A stretch of 64,000 nucleotides of DNA from Nephrocerus scutellatus (taxonomy: Eukaryota; Arthropoda; Insecta; Diptera; Pipunculidae), in assembly GCA_947095585.1 (NCBI GenBank), contig OX352761.1:133392277-133456276 (forward strand), written 5' to 3'. Position 1 is the stretch's first letter. Each line of letters starts with the position of its first letter. Positions 1 through 11,585 of the stretch are shown piece after piece. The translations under genes and the position numbers were made by a program. The notes under the pieces were generated by a model. The model was not told the DNA's origin. It saw only the letters and a list, made by a program, of their open reading frames with translations, and made no database searches.

Positions 1-904
1 TATTAAGAAGATCACTTCAATTACGTGTACATGACAGATCCACATAGAAAGGTTGGTAGGTAGAGTGTGTCGAACCTCGTGATCTACACTTGCAAACCGC
101 AATTAACGGTTGAGTGCACTATTTTTTGCCAATTGATTTCGTGTAACATATTATTCGGTTATTTGTACCAGTAGCTTTAGAATTTGAGATCAATTCATGT
201 CATTTGTCCTCTGAAAGCTCTTTCGGTTTGTTGAAAAATATATATTGTTTAATTTAAGGAGTCTGGTTCGTAAACCCTATTGGAAAACCGGGGCGTCGTC
301 CTAATTGAGAAACCCTTAATAATGTAGACGGTTGATTTCAAATATTAAATAATCTACATGAATAAATTGCTATGAATTGAGCTCATTCTAGTATGTGGCG
401 GATAACATACAATATTTCAAATGCATTTCTAAAATTTTATATTTTTCTCTCCCCATTGTATTTTAACAGTCACCCTGTGTAGATGTAAAAAAATTTCAAG
501 TCTCTTTGGTGTCTGCTAATTATATATAGACATAGAATGGTGTCTGACATGATGACAAAGTAGCTGTGATACCAGCTTCTGCTGTCCCTCTATGCCTGTC
601 GAGCCTAGTAAGAGATAAAGGAAAATGCCACCTTAGCTCCTTATTTAATATTTGAACTCCAGCTTAGCATTTTATTCAGGACGACCTTACCAAAGCAATA
701 TATATACAAGCACATATATACATGTAAACAAGGGTGTATCAGTTATAGTGACAAATACTTAAATGAGTTATTCCTTGATGAATTACGAGAAAAACATCGT
801 ATGGGAACGGCGTCTATTTGATACAAATCCATGATACAATGACATGAGAAGAGCTAAAATTCAAGGTTTTTAAAATGAAAATTAATTTTGCAAGTATATA
901 AGTT
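1..904. other. AT-rich non-coding stretch, no gene seen
   Basis: No open frame or recognisable protein fragment was found. The sequence is AT-rich with no clear tandem array. The weak coding-like signal begins only at the right end, where the transposase relic starts. Confidence 0.5.
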
Positions 905-1230
905 CATCCAAATATAAATGTATGGGCCGGAGTAATCGGGGATCATTTTATTGGTCCTCACATATTACCCGAACGGCTAAATGCAAACAGGTACCTGCAA
1001 CTTTTGATGAATCACCTGCCAGAAATGATGGAAGACGTCCTATTTACATTACTGACTCGAATCAACATGTTCTTTCAATTAGATTGTGCCACTTGACAAA
1101 GTGGACGTAATGTTACTGCATTTGTAAGTGAACATTATCAAAACCGAAGGTAGATTGGTAGAATTGGTCTAGTTAACCGGGTCGAACTTCTCGAGATTTT
1201 TTTTTGTATGTTAAGGACTTTGTTTTTAGA
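905..1230 (+). mobile_element. Tc1/mariner-superfamily transposase relic (DDE core)
   Basis: The plus strand reads HPNINVWAGVIGDH then FIGPHILPERLNANRYLQLL. This is a very characteristic stretch of insect DDE transposases of the Tc1/mariner superfamily that are often annotated next to DUF4817. It continues into LDCAT at 1079-1093, where family members have a QDGAPPH-type motif, so the second catalytic Asp (codon 1082-1084) appears retained. In the same frame, after a TGA, the reading resumes as RNVTAFVSEHYQNRR, then a TAG, then IGRIGLVNR. A frame change follows before DFFLYVKDF, which matches the usual DFFLWGYLKD. Two stops and one frameshift make it a pseudogene. The N-terminal DNA-binding region and both terminal inverted repeats are not seen. 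The motif match is family knowledge; subfamily assignment is tentative. Confidence 0.75.
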
Positions 1231-1608
1231 AGAACTGTTTTAGTGCTCAGATAAAATAAAAATTGTTCATATTGATTGCCTTTGTAGCTTAAAGCAAAAA
1301 GACCATTTTTAAAATTTTTTACCTGTTGCAGGTTTTCCCAAGCATCATAAAATTTAACAGGCATTGAAGTTGGATATCTGAAGACTGAAACAAGATACCA
1401 ACTTTATTAAAACGCATTAACAAAAGCTAGTATTTCTTCTAAATATAACGTTCTAAACGAAGTTTTGTCCATCGTATATCCGATGTGTATAAAATTTGAA
1501 GAATATCGGGTCAAGTCATAAAAAATTTATATTGGCACTCTTCGGCCCTGATGCCTGAGGGGACCCAAAATAGAAAGAGTTCTCATTGGAAATATACATG
1601 TGTGCAAA

Positions 1609-1902
1609 TAATAATATTCGGCGCGACAGACCATTGCGGTCCAAGGCCTAGCATCTCGCGACCATTTGTGTTGCGCATGTATATTTTTGGACACAATTGG
1701 AAGGGTCCTACTATTTAAGGCCGGATCCGAACGGCGAATTGAGGCTCTTTCCGTGACAAGTTTTTACTCTCGGAACTTTTGCCACCCATTCGCGAGAGGT
1801 GGGACACCGTGAAAAATTCTTTTGGTGATACTGGGATTCGAACCACGAACCTCTGCTCAGTAGCCATGTGCATTTCCACTGAGCCATGGCGCCCACACAT
1901 GT
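1609..1902 (-). mobile_element. tRNA-derived SINE, copy 1
   Basis: On the minus strand the element opens with a tRNA-like head containing a perfect box A (TGGCTCAGTGG) and a perfect box B (GGTTCGAATCC) about 31 bp apart, the spacing of an internal RNA polymerase III promoter. The body is about 290 bp and ends GGTCTGTCGCGCCGAATATT with a short ATT tail. An 8-bp direct repeat, TGTGCAAA, flanks it at 1601-1608 and 1903-1910, as expected for a LINE-mobilised insertion. A second copy lies at 15296-15577. The short open frames on this strand are the well-known false proteins produced by translating tRNA-like heads. The element interrupts family A copy 1, so it is younger than that repeat. The partner LINE is unknown. 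Confidence 0.88.
1834..1886 (-). promoter_or_regulatory. Internal Pol III promoter of SINE copy 1 (boxes A and B)
   Basis: Box A is at 1876-1886 (TGGCTCAGTGG on the minus strand) and box B at 1834-1844 (GGTTCGAATCC). Both match the tRNA consensus exactly, so this copy has the motifs needed for Pol III transcription. Confidence 0.85.
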
Positions 1903-2783
1903 TGTGCAAAACATCGGGTTTTGGAATGTGGGTTATAAATTGATCGCAAGATTGCACGACAAACATACAGACAAGCAAACAAGTAAACAGACAGATCCAC
2001 GGGCACGCGAAGTTAATTCTATTGTAATTTATAACTTTGATTGCCTTGTATTGCTTGATCTTAAAGATTTAATTTACCTTAAAAAAAGACCAAAAAAATT
2101 TTTGTTTGCTTACCCAATTATCCTAAAAATTGGAAATGATACCACCCTGTAGTGTATCTTTGTCGATCAATTTGGTTACGTTACGGTTTGCCCAGATTTG
2201 CTTGAATTATTCTGCTTTTAAGTATGAAAGTATATTATTGAAAGCATCGTCCAATATACCAAATCCGAGATGCAATTTTGCTCTTAAATTTAAGCTTTTG
2301 ACAAACATATTATTCTATAAATTATAGGTTGCCATTAAATTTAAAAAAACCTGCCTTTAGCACTGACGCCTAATGCATTAAATATATAAATCTATGTTTC
2401 TGCTTAAAATGTTTCTGCACAAATGGATTTCAACAATTATATAATTCATTCAATTAAGTACTCATCTATTAACCTAAATGTTAGTGCAATAAAACAACAG
2501 AGTTACTTAGTTAATAAAAAATATCAGGAATCACTTTCAACTGTTGCTGTATTAAGAGGTTTCACGTTTGAAAATTGTTGCAACTAGTCGTTGGCTCAAT
2601 CCACCGCTGTTCATGAATGCATTTGCAATTCTTAAGCACTAATTAGGCTTACCGTGAGGCCATAATAATTAAATTGGTTGACTGACATATTATGCATTTC
2701 AAATCATTAAACTAAGTGGATATAACGGTATACTATGGAATTGACTTCTGTAATAACTCCTTCTGTAAAGGTAAACTGATTGC

Positions 2784-2812
2784 ATGAAATAACGAAATTC
2801 TTGTTATTTCAT
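2784..2812. repeat. Short perfect inverted repeat
   Basis: ATGAAATAAC at 2784-2793 and its exact reverse complement GTTATTTCAT at 2803-2812 are separated by 9 bases. No run of T follows and no gene is adjacent, so no function is assigned. Confidence 0.6.
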
Positions 2813-3067
2813 GAAATTCCAAAGGGCAAAGCTAATATACAGAGGACAGGAAAATTTTTTCAACGTTTGTCAGTTTGTAAGTTTATCGGTTTGTCGGTTT
2901 TTCCACTCGTATATCTCGACTTCTACCAGTCAGAATTTAATGGGGCTTTTTTTAAAAGAAATGTTTAGCGCGCAGATTATGATGGGATATTTTCTTTATT
3001 CATAGGGTTAGTAGATGGGAAACTTAGACAAATACTCAATCTATGCATCGAAATTGATTTTTTATGT

Positions 3068-3161
3068 CTAATGGTATGCAATGTTTAATGCGGTTTCTTC
3101 CGTCTATTTTTATAGTTCGCTTATTACTGAAAAAACTACATTTAACATTGCATACCATTAG
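3068..3161. other. Long imperfect hairpin, 33-bp arms, 28-nt loop
   Basis: The left arm (3068-3100) starts CTAATGGTATGCAATGTT. The right arm (3129-3161) is its reverse complement with 29 of 33 positions matching, including 18 uninterrupted pairs at the base of the stem. Weaker pairing extends outward for about 10 bases. Size and loop fit either a pre-microRNA-like fold or a palindromic relic of a small inverted-repeat transposon. No conserved microRNA seed was recognised and neighbouring sequence gives no clue. Confidence 0.6.
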
Positions 3162-5068
3162 GCTAAAATCCTTTTAAGATAATTCAGTCCTTAGAGTAAA
3201 TTACAACTATCCATATTGCTTGAGCTGAGAAGTTCGCTTTACTATCTTATTTATAGTTTCGTAAATTATACCATTAATATCTCTTAAACATGGATTGAGA
3301 AAACCAATTCGCAAATCGGAATCCATTTCTCCTAAAATTGTTTGAAAAAAGTGAGTTTCGTAGTACAATACGAAACAAGGGAGCTATTGACACAGTTGCA
3401 CTTGTTACCAAATTGTAAATAACATAATATTTACTAACTAAATTTGTTGCCTTATAATCCAGAACAGACAGAATAAGCTTGGTCAGACTTGTGGTTGTTC
3501 ATGTGTCAAACTGATCATGCTCCTCTTAACAATTAAAGGAACACATATTTGAAGCTCTGAGTGCATTGAACGAATAAAAGTACACACGATTTTTTAGACA
3601 ACCCTGCACTAATTTATGAAAACGCCATAAGATGAATTTTTTCAGTAGTTCGAACATAACTGCTACTGAAACTGGGACGATCTGGAGAAATCACAAAAAA
3701 ATGCCTATATGTAGTCGTAATGGTTGGCATAAGCAATCTTTTGACAACGGGAGTGTTTGGCTCTTATAAGCATATCTACGCAACCATTTTCTCCATCTTC
3801 TTCGCATTACAGTCAAAAACTATGCTTATTGGCAAAATTTGTGTGAACAGAATTGTAGAATACTAGTGGTCAGTAGCTGGTAAAGTCCGGTAAAATGACA
3901 CCGTAAAAACTGTCTGGTTTATAAGTAAATGTATTAAAGAGCATTATTCTTAATCTGTACGATACATACCCAAATGTTATAACTGTTGCAATATTCCTTA
4001 AATGTTTTAACCTATTTAGTTATGGTTGTGTATTTTTTTACATTAAAAAAATTAAAAATTTAGTTCCAAAACTAATTTTGCTTAGATCCTGAGAACTTTT
4101 TCTATTATGAGATTGTACGATATAACGAAAACCTGTAATTTGAAAAAATCTAAATGAATTACAGATATATTGATATACTGCTAAAAGAGCAGGGCAACAG
4201 CTACTTCTTTCATTAATTTTTAACCTTAATTTGTCAATATTTAAAAGCAGGGCTCTGCAGCTACCACCATCTCTTTGCTGAGCTGTGAAAGTATCGACAA
4301 CCACTTATACATCAAGTGCTAAGCAAGTATGGAGTGTTCTTTAAAATGTATGAAAGACGCCCCCAAATTGCTCGTGTTGTTCAATGAATAGTTAATTATT
4401 TCCGTGAATATTGTGTATACTAGTTGGCTAATTTAAAAATGATTTTCGCTCGATGGGCGGCGACAGAATAAGATGGGAATTGGGATATTAATTACATAAT
4501 TTATATTTTAAATTAAGCTCCAGCTTTTCACTGCAATCATTAATATCATCACTATCGATGTTTTAGTGCACCTCCACAGTAGTCCTTGAAAGGAGAAATT
4601 GGATGCACATAGAAATTAACATAAAATTGATATTATTAGCACTTTCAGCGATATTATTGAGTCAGAGTGAGTTAAGACTTTAAGATTAAGATTCCGGTAC
4701 TAGTATTCCTTCTTCTGCATAAATGAGTGTACCTATATATGACGAGAAGGCGCCACAGGCGGAACCGCTACACCTTCTATGCTTTGCATTTAATTTCCTC
4801 ACCGGATACCTTATTACTGAACTATACTACATCTAGAGTGTAGTTGAGGGGAGCATTTAGAGTTAATTAACGTTTTTCTAATCATGTGTGTTCACATTAC
4901 AGGCCATAAAACTACTGGCTCCTGGAGTGATGCATCATTGGAGAAAGAATGCATTAAATAGAAATTTAATCTGTACACTCTTACCAACAATCAAGAATCA
5001 GCTCATCGTAACAACAAAAGGGAACGCCAGCCATTTTATCCTCACGATCGTCAATTAGATTATTTTGA

Positions 5069-5090
5069 ATGGATGGATGGATGATGGATG
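5069..5090. repeat. Short ATGG microsatellite
   Basis: Consecutive ATGG-type steps (ATGGATGGATGG, then GATGGATG) form a simple repeat with one interruption. Confidence 0.7.
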
Positions 5091-6039
5091 ACATGTGTTC
5101 AACTTGTAAAAATATAGTTATTTTACTGTCACGCAGAAGAATTTCAGATCAGTCACGTTTAGGAAAACAAAAAAAAAACATCAGACACAACGTATGCGTC
5201 TAGTCGGGCATGCCTTCAGTTGTTGGGATGACCTACATGTAATATGCCACCGTAACACAGCTTCTGTGCATTTCTTTCTTCCTGTTGTTGCTGAGTTTGC
5301 TTTTCATTTCCAACGCTGATGAAGGCTGAACCTCATAACATAGCAATTCCAAGCTGATTTGAAGCAACAGTATAGGAAGGCACAGGATTCAGTGGAATCC
5401 AGGTTTAATGTTTTTTTTTGCAGTCTTACAAGTCGTGAGTTGCACCAGCATTAGAGAGGCAAACACCGTCGGTGTGAAATTTAAAGTATGGTGTTTCCTG
5501 ATAGGTATATCATCGCACGGCGACACATGTCGTATGCGAGTTTTCGTGATCTTCCATCGTAATGAGGAATGATGCGATCAAATTAGGTTGCTTGCTATGT
5601 GCGGAATTCCCAACGGTTTTGTCAATTGTTGCCGCTGAGGAACCTTTTCAGGCGCGGTCCTCATTAATCTACAAACTTTTTTTATTCTTCTGAAAAGTTG
5701 TAAAAATATTCGCTAGTTGGAGTCATCGGTGCGCGCATGATTTGTCATAAATTTGTTTAATTTTTCCATATTAGATAGCAGGTCCGTGCGTCTGCATCTT
5801 CGCTAATAGCAACTGATGTGTTATCGGTATTGCATGTGTGGGATTTTGTTTGTCGCTATTGGTGATAGGTTTTGGTTTGTTCGGTTCATAAAGTTATTAG
5901 ATATTCGTCAATATTCAATTGGTGGGCAAGAAAGTGCCCATCAGCACTGTTTGACTCTTTTAATGTTTTGCGGACTGTGACAGCATAAAAAGACTAAAAA
6001 TCCAATTATTTTTAGTGCAGACATAGCAAAATTTTTTTA

Positions 6040-6290
6040 AATTCTCTAAATTAAATTCTAGTGCCCGTGTGTTTATTTGCGGCTGGCTAGTTTAAAAAAA
6101 TTTTAATCCACTTTCTAAAGCCCGAGTTTATTCAAACATTGCACGCATGTGTATCTCCGATGACAACAGTTTTTCTAAAAATTTGGAAGTGATCTGGCAT
6201 CAGAGCCGTGGGGCTTCCATATAATTTTTTGAAATATTAATCCAATTTTATTCAAACTTCTTTATCCGATGAAAAAGGGTTGTTTTTTTA
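6040..6290 (+). repeat. Family A dispersed repeat, copy 2
   Basis: Opens with the family terminus, here ATTCTCTAAATTAAATTC followed by TAGTGCCCGTGTG, then GGCTGGCTAG. The internal unit follows: TCTAAAGCCCGAGTTTATTC, then CGCATGTGTATCTCCGATGA, then AAAATTTGGAAGTGATC and a GCTTCCATATAAT block. A partial second unit begins near 6238 (CCAATTTTATTCAAAC). It stops at the 3' end of the LINE that starts at 6295. Confidence 0.7.
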
Positions 6291-6294
6291 GTTA

Positions 6295-7985
6295 GGCGGA
6301 TTGGCGGAGGAGATCAAGTTTATAGCAGGGAGTGCTACGGTTAAAATCGAAAGCGGTAAGGTTTCAGTTAACCTTTCGCAGCATTCGGGAGATTGGTTCG
6401 TTCGAACCGTACATGGTGCGGTGTGTCGGTAGCTAGAAGAGAGGCGGACATCGTAGATTACGAGGGTAAGTGTTAAAGAAAATCGAGTTGTATAGAGACG
6501 CGCAATCGACGGAGCCTAAGATGTATGAAAATAATGTCAGCTATGTCTCTGCGTTCTTCTAGACATCTAGAGTTTTCAAGTTTATGAGGCTGAGGCGGTC
6601 TTGGTAGGTGGGCAGTATATGATGATTGTTCCAAGGTAGACCTCGAAGAGCAAATTGGAGAAAACGTTGTTGGATGCTCTCGATTCTGGACACATAAACA
6701 TGATGATATGGGGACCACGCCTGACTAGCGTACTCTAGGAGGGGACGGACAAAGGTGATGTAGAGATCTGGTCACGTAATGGTTGGATAATTCTTTGGAC
6801 CACCGTTTTACAAAGCTAAGTGATGAGTTGGCTTAAAGAACTATTTCATCAATATGAGAACGGAAGTTTAGTTCCGATTCACGAAAAGATTGCACGCGGG
6901 ATATGGGTTGACCGTTGAGAAGGTAATGTCTGGGAGGAGGTTTGTTGCACTTACGTGATAGGGTGAAGATTGGCATTAAGAGATATTGAGATCTAAGCTA
7001 TTTTTGAGGCACCAGGTGGAAAAAGTGTCTAGGTATTGTTGAAGGAGATAGGAGTCTTGTGGGGAAGAAATGGGTTTAAAAAATTTGGTATTGTCAGCGT
7101 AAATTGCGAAGCCGGAATGTTTGATGACCTTATCAAGATCATTTATAGTTAGGATGAAGAGAAGGGGGCTTAGATGGGTGCCTTGTGGGACTCTAGAGGT
7201 TACCAAGTATGTGGACGATAGGACGGACCTGAAGCGAACACTATAAAGACGGTTTTCCAGATAATAAGTTATCCATTTTAACAATATGGGTTCAAAGCCG
7301 AGGGCAGACTATTTTAGTTGATGAGATATCTTATCAAGAGCTTTACTGAAATCAGTTGCAAAAACGTTGACTTCGTTGGCACTCTCTCTTAGGCTGAAAG
7401 GTTGACGATGTAATTTTGTAAGAGAGTGATGGAGGTCAGACTTTCATTTATAGTTGAAGAATTGAAGTTGAAGATGACAAGAGAGTTACAAGGCTTGGTA
7501 AATTGCAAGTAAGTACCGAGATAGTTGGAATAGTCAGAAAAAGAATAATTACGAAGGTAAGCCGCCCATAACTTGTTTCTCTTACTTTGTAAGGAGCGAG
7601 CATCATTTAGAGATATATTGTCAGACCTAAAGGAAGATCTGCTAAGATAGTCATTAATTTTTGCGGAAATTAGCTTTACGAAAGTCGCCAGGAGAGAGAA
7701 CTATGGGATGAGATAACTGTAGTGGAGAGTTGTGGAAAAACGAAAGAAGAAGAGGGGGGTGAAAATTATCAATAGTCGATAGAGAGTGGTGAGAGAGGTG
7801 AGAAAGAGAGAAAGATGGGATAAGTTGTGAAAATAAGGTCTAATTGCCTACCCATGTAGTTAGCGACGCTACTCACTTGTCATAGACTGGAGTCTGTAAG
7901 CCGATCTACGAAGAGACATTTCTTAGTTGAGTTGGGACTTGAAGCGATGAAAAAAGGATTCAGTTGAGGCAAAGGCAAAGGATAT
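6295..7985 (-). mobile_element. Jockey/CR1-type LINE relic: endonuclease end, RT domain, C-terminus
   Basis: Read on the minus strand, right to left. The tail of the APE endonuclease (VSSVANYMGRQLDLIFTTYP) is near 7850. The linker (NDARSLQSKRNKLWAAYLRN) is near 7600. The RT then follows as VNVFATDFSKALDKISHQL near 7360, LLKWITYYLENR at about 7280, and RVPQGTHLSPLLF. The catalytic box is IYADNTKFF: the second Asp of YADD has become Asn (7090-7101). A clean 59-codon stretch at about 6570-6745 (LEYASQAWSPYHHVYV through LPTYQDRLSLINLKTLDV) is the usual LINE C-terminal region. Residual coding similarity (SVDCASLYNSI) continues to about 6300. Several stops and frame shifts break it and the ORF1 and endonuclease N-terminus are missing. 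Dead non-LTR retrotransposon; the clade is less certain than the class. Confidence 0.85.
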
Positions 7986-10159
7986 CGTCAAGTGAGTCAG
8001 ATGAGTTATTTGGTTAATGGCGTCCATATAAAGTTGGTAGGACTCGATAGGTTGGGCCGGTTGAATGTAACAACATTCCCCTCCCTACGGGCAGGTGTTC
8101 GTTCGTACCTTATACAAAATATTTTCACGCGAGAAATAAAATCATATCAACCCAATGAAAATATTGTGCGATCTACAACCTTGCGCGAACTAGCGCAATC
8201 TCAGACACGTCCACCGTCTATCATTTTCTTGACGAAGTTGCTCTGCAATCATTTTTATTGTTTTGCAGGAATTTGCCAATCTGAATGCGGTGCCGGTGGT
8301 GTTCCCTTTGGCTTTTGATCTGAAGCGGCATGCAGATCAGACACAGAGCACGTAATCCTCAGTCATTCGCACAGTGTGTCTGTTTCGCTCGCAATTGTAA
8401 TAAATAAAAATAATGAAAATAAAAGTTACGGCATGCCGTGTTGTTTTTGAAACCTGCTGCGACCAGGGGCACTATGTAAAACTTTGTCGGATAGTTTGTC
8501 ACGTCCATACGCAAGAGTTTTCGACTTGTATTAGAATTAAAAGCATGGATTTAGTTATATCTTTCCGACCGTCCATTCATTTAATCAACTGCACGCTTTC
8601 CAATTTCGATACTTAGCAAAATAAAATAAAAATTCTTCTTTGTGTTTCTGCATAGGTCAAAAAATACCGACTATACCGTTTTACTTATTTGCATTATTTT
8701 TGTATTATCTTGATATCTTGATTTGCTACAATAGTCTCACGAATGAGAAATTGACAATGCTTAAAACAACAATATGAAATTTGTATGGGAACACTTTATT
8801 ATTCGCGGGATGCACGCAGAAAAAGGTATCCATTGAAATGTAGAGTTTTACGTTAAGCAGCGTGCATTATTCATACACTATTACACTGCTGAAGTAATGA
8901 ACATTCCGTAACGCAACGAAATATTAATTCACTAATTTTTAATGCTACTTCAATGTTCTTCGGAAGCATTTTGGAAATACAATTTTCTTAGGCTTGGTCG
9001 AGTGAGTTTAGTTCCCGACAGGAAAATAGTGACAAATTGAAAGAAATATTTGCCAGCTTTTTGAGCTTTCCCAAATTACAATAAATTACTTATCGTTCCC
9101 AAATAACAAAAAAATACATGTCAAATATGCATAGTATGCAATACCTAGAGCATTTACCTGTAATGGAATTAATAGAGATTTAACTTAGCTGATGTGCACG
9201 ATGCATTACATGCAAATCTTATACTGTGATCATAATGTTACTTTGGCTAATTTCGTCAAATACACATTTACTTACGTGGCAAGTAAGATTTTCGGTACGG
9301 GAATTTGACAGCTGCTGTAAATGACAGCTGACACTGACAACACAAGCAATGGGTTACCCAAGCTCATTATGTGTAACTTATGTCGAGTTTTTTTTTTGTT
9401 TTAGCAATCTGCGGTCGAGCGTAGATTTTTTCTCGAAAAATCGAACACGAAAGCCGAGAATCTTTTGTTTACATTGTTTAGTTGCATGTGTTGTTGTTGC
9501 AGTTAATGAAAAGAGGGGTAAATCTCCCAAAATATCAAGATCTGTTTGAGGGGAAATTCAATCTACCGTTGATTTTTTTTTTGGAATAAACGAACAACTT
9601 GACAGTCAAAAAAGCACTCTACGACAGATTTTTTAAAAAAAAAACTCGACATTAAAAAGAAAAAAATTAGCCAAACTTTTCGTTTGTTTCTTAAACAAGA
9701 ATAAGTCCACTGCTACACATTATCTGATACAATTAATATAAGATATGCTGCAGATTTCTCTTTTCCTCTCACAATACGTCATGCTTTGACAAAAAGAAAT
9801 GCCAACAGCTTTAGTCACATATTTATTTTAATCAAGCAAGTTGCGAATGTCGGTGTTTTTTATGTTATTAGTTTACATTTTTTTATAAATACTAACTTAA
9901 ATACCCAGCGTTTCCAGGCTGTCCTCACCACACTGTCACAGCACCACCCAACTGATCACCCACTTACTGATACCACTTCACTGATCCCCTTCCCACACTG
10001 AAAATTCATTTGTGAATTATTTTTATATTTATTAACCAAGTAATTAAGCCGACTGGGTATATTCTGAGGGTGAATTACACAATGGACTGTGGCGAAGTGA
10101 ATTTGTTTATAACATTCCATCAATTCCACGAACCATCACATTCAATTCAATTCATTAAA
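7986..10159. other. Non-coding stretch, no gene supported
   Basis: A 108-codon plus-strand frame at 7992-8318 has no recognisable domain and overlaps the LINE edge. Two CAGCTG E-boxes sit near 9310-9330 (GACAGCTG twice), without a promoter context. A-rich runs occur around 9570-9665. Nothing else is supported. Confidence 0.4.
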
Positions 10160-11585
10160 GAAATATGAAGCGAGATGGTTCGACGCGGGAGAGTACCAAT
10201 CCCCAACGTGTAACACTGTGCTACTCTACTCCGGCAAATCTGGAATCTGGAGTGGGTCTGCTGCTAACGCCAACAGCACGCAGATGCCTAATTTTCTGGC
10301 ACCCACATGGTGATAGAATCTTTTTGGCCAGATTTCGGACTAGAGTACGGCGCATCATGATCATACAGTGTTACGCCCCAAAGAATTCCTCGACTGAGGA
10401 TGAAAGGGACAACTTCTACAATCAGCTAAGCGCTGTATTCAACGCAACGCCGAACGGAGTTATCGTCATCGTGATGGGAGACTTGAATGCCAAGGTAGGC
10501 AAGGACAATGAAGGACTCAGACATGGGATTGGGAAGCACGGGCTCGGCGAACGAAATGACAATGGTGAAAGATTTGTTGATTTCTGCAACACCAACACCC
10601 TTGCCCTAGGAGTGACCATGTTTGAGCATAAGACCTGCTACAAAGTCAGCTGGGTGTCAACTGACAGGCAATCATCATTAAACCATATCGACCAAATGGC
10701 GATCAGCCGACGTTTTAGGAGCTGTATGTTAGACGTCTGAAACAGACGAGGAGCCGACATGGGTATGGTCCTGTCCTGCATGGTAGCTACTATTCAGTTA
10801 CGTACTGCATCAGTTCAAAGACTCCGCAATATCATCCTAATGCTTAGGCGTAACAGCGACCGGCTAAAGTTCCCCTCAGTACGCCACCAATTAAGGGATA
10901 ATTTAAAGCAAGGAGTGGAAGTGGAAGTCAGCAGCTCACTGCCGTAATTATATTAACAACCTGGCCTCAGAAGCAGAGGAAGCAGCGAGCAGGTGCGATA
11001 GCAGAACCCTTTATAGAATCACCAAATAGCTGACAGGTGGTCACTGCCCTAGCCCACATCCGGTGAAAGGCCTAGATGGTGCAGGTCTCGTTTCAGATGA
11101 GGATCAGCTCAAGCGATGGAAGGAGCATTTTTCTACGTTCATTAACCGTGTATTCGCCAACGATAGGCACCCAAATCAAACGGAGCTGCCGGAAGTAACA
11201 ATTTCCCGAATTCGCACCTAAACTCCCAGTAAAGATGAGATCACTACCGCGACCAACGTGCTTCTGAGTGTCGGTCCAACGACATCAGCAGAGCTTTTAT
11301 ATTCTCTTGTAGATAGAGCTTGGGAGGCAGAAAGTTTCCCCGACGAGTGGAAGAACGGAATGATTGCTCCCTAAAAAAGGTAGTCTTATGGAGCGCGAAA
11401 ACTGGAGAGGCATTTGCGTTCTTCCTGCAGTTGCAAAGATAATAGCCAAAGTAGTACTTGAGCGAATTAAGGAACATCTGGAAGATACACTCGATGCCGA
11501 ACAAGCGACCACATCAACACCCTGCGGATCATTATTGAACAGTGCGTTAAATTCCAGACACCCCTGCACCTGCTGTTCAATGAAA
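10160..11585 (+). mobile_element. RTE/CFDP2-like LINE fragment: APE endonuclease plus start of RT
   Basis: The endonuclease starts in one frame as EARWFDAGEYQSPT near 10163, the position of the SEVRW motif in these proteins. It then shifts frame into a 191-codon open stretch (10165-10740). That stretch holds SGVGLLLTPTARRCLI, MIIQCYAPKNSSTEDERDNF and the catalytic-loop motif VMGDLNAKVGKDNEG, then NGERFVDFCNTNTLALG. After a stop and a linker, RT motifs appear: FPDEWKNGMIAP at about 11337, ENWRGICVLPAVAKIIAKVV at about 11397 and DHINTLRIIIEQC in another frame near 11505. Homology stops abruptly near 11585, before the YADD palm. Both the start of the endonuclease and most of the RT are missing, so this is an internal fragment rather than a simple 5'-truncated insertion. 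Confidence 0.87.

Larger units (their letters stand above)
1455..2026 (-). repeat. Family A dispersed repeat, copy 1 (split by a SINE)
   Basis: This copy is in reverse orientation relative to the copy at 20.86 kb. It begins with a degraded internal unit (AAGTTTTGTCCATCG, then a CGGG block) and carries the typical GGCCCTGATGCCTGAGG block at 1544-1560. It ends with the family terminus CACGGGCACGCGAAGTTAA at about 2000. A SINE interrupts it at 1609-1902, and the halves rejoin across an 8-bp duplication. Before the terminus there is a run of ACAGACAAGCAAACAAG-like steps where other copies have a CCAGCCAGCC run. Class unknown. Confidence 0.7.
2027..6039. other. AT-rich non-coding stretch holding a hairpin and a microsatellite
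   Basis: No coding region is supported. Apart from the short inverted repeat at 2784, the hairpin at 3068-3161 and a GGAT-rich microsatellite near 5070, I see no structured element. A minus-strand frame at 4038-4304 (88 codons) has no recognisable motif. Confidence 0.45.

Noticed and set aside
1711..1978. Overlapping minus-strand frames of 67 and 87 codons
   Set aside because: They lie within the tRNA-derived SINE and extend into family A; translated tRNA-like heads routinely give such frames.
4038..4304. Minus-strand 88-codon frame
   Set aside because: No recognisable domain, AT-rich codon use and no nearby transposon motif.
7992..8318. Plus-strand 108-codon frame
   Set aside because: No known motif; partly antisense to the edge of the LINE relic; no start context or downstream exon evidence.
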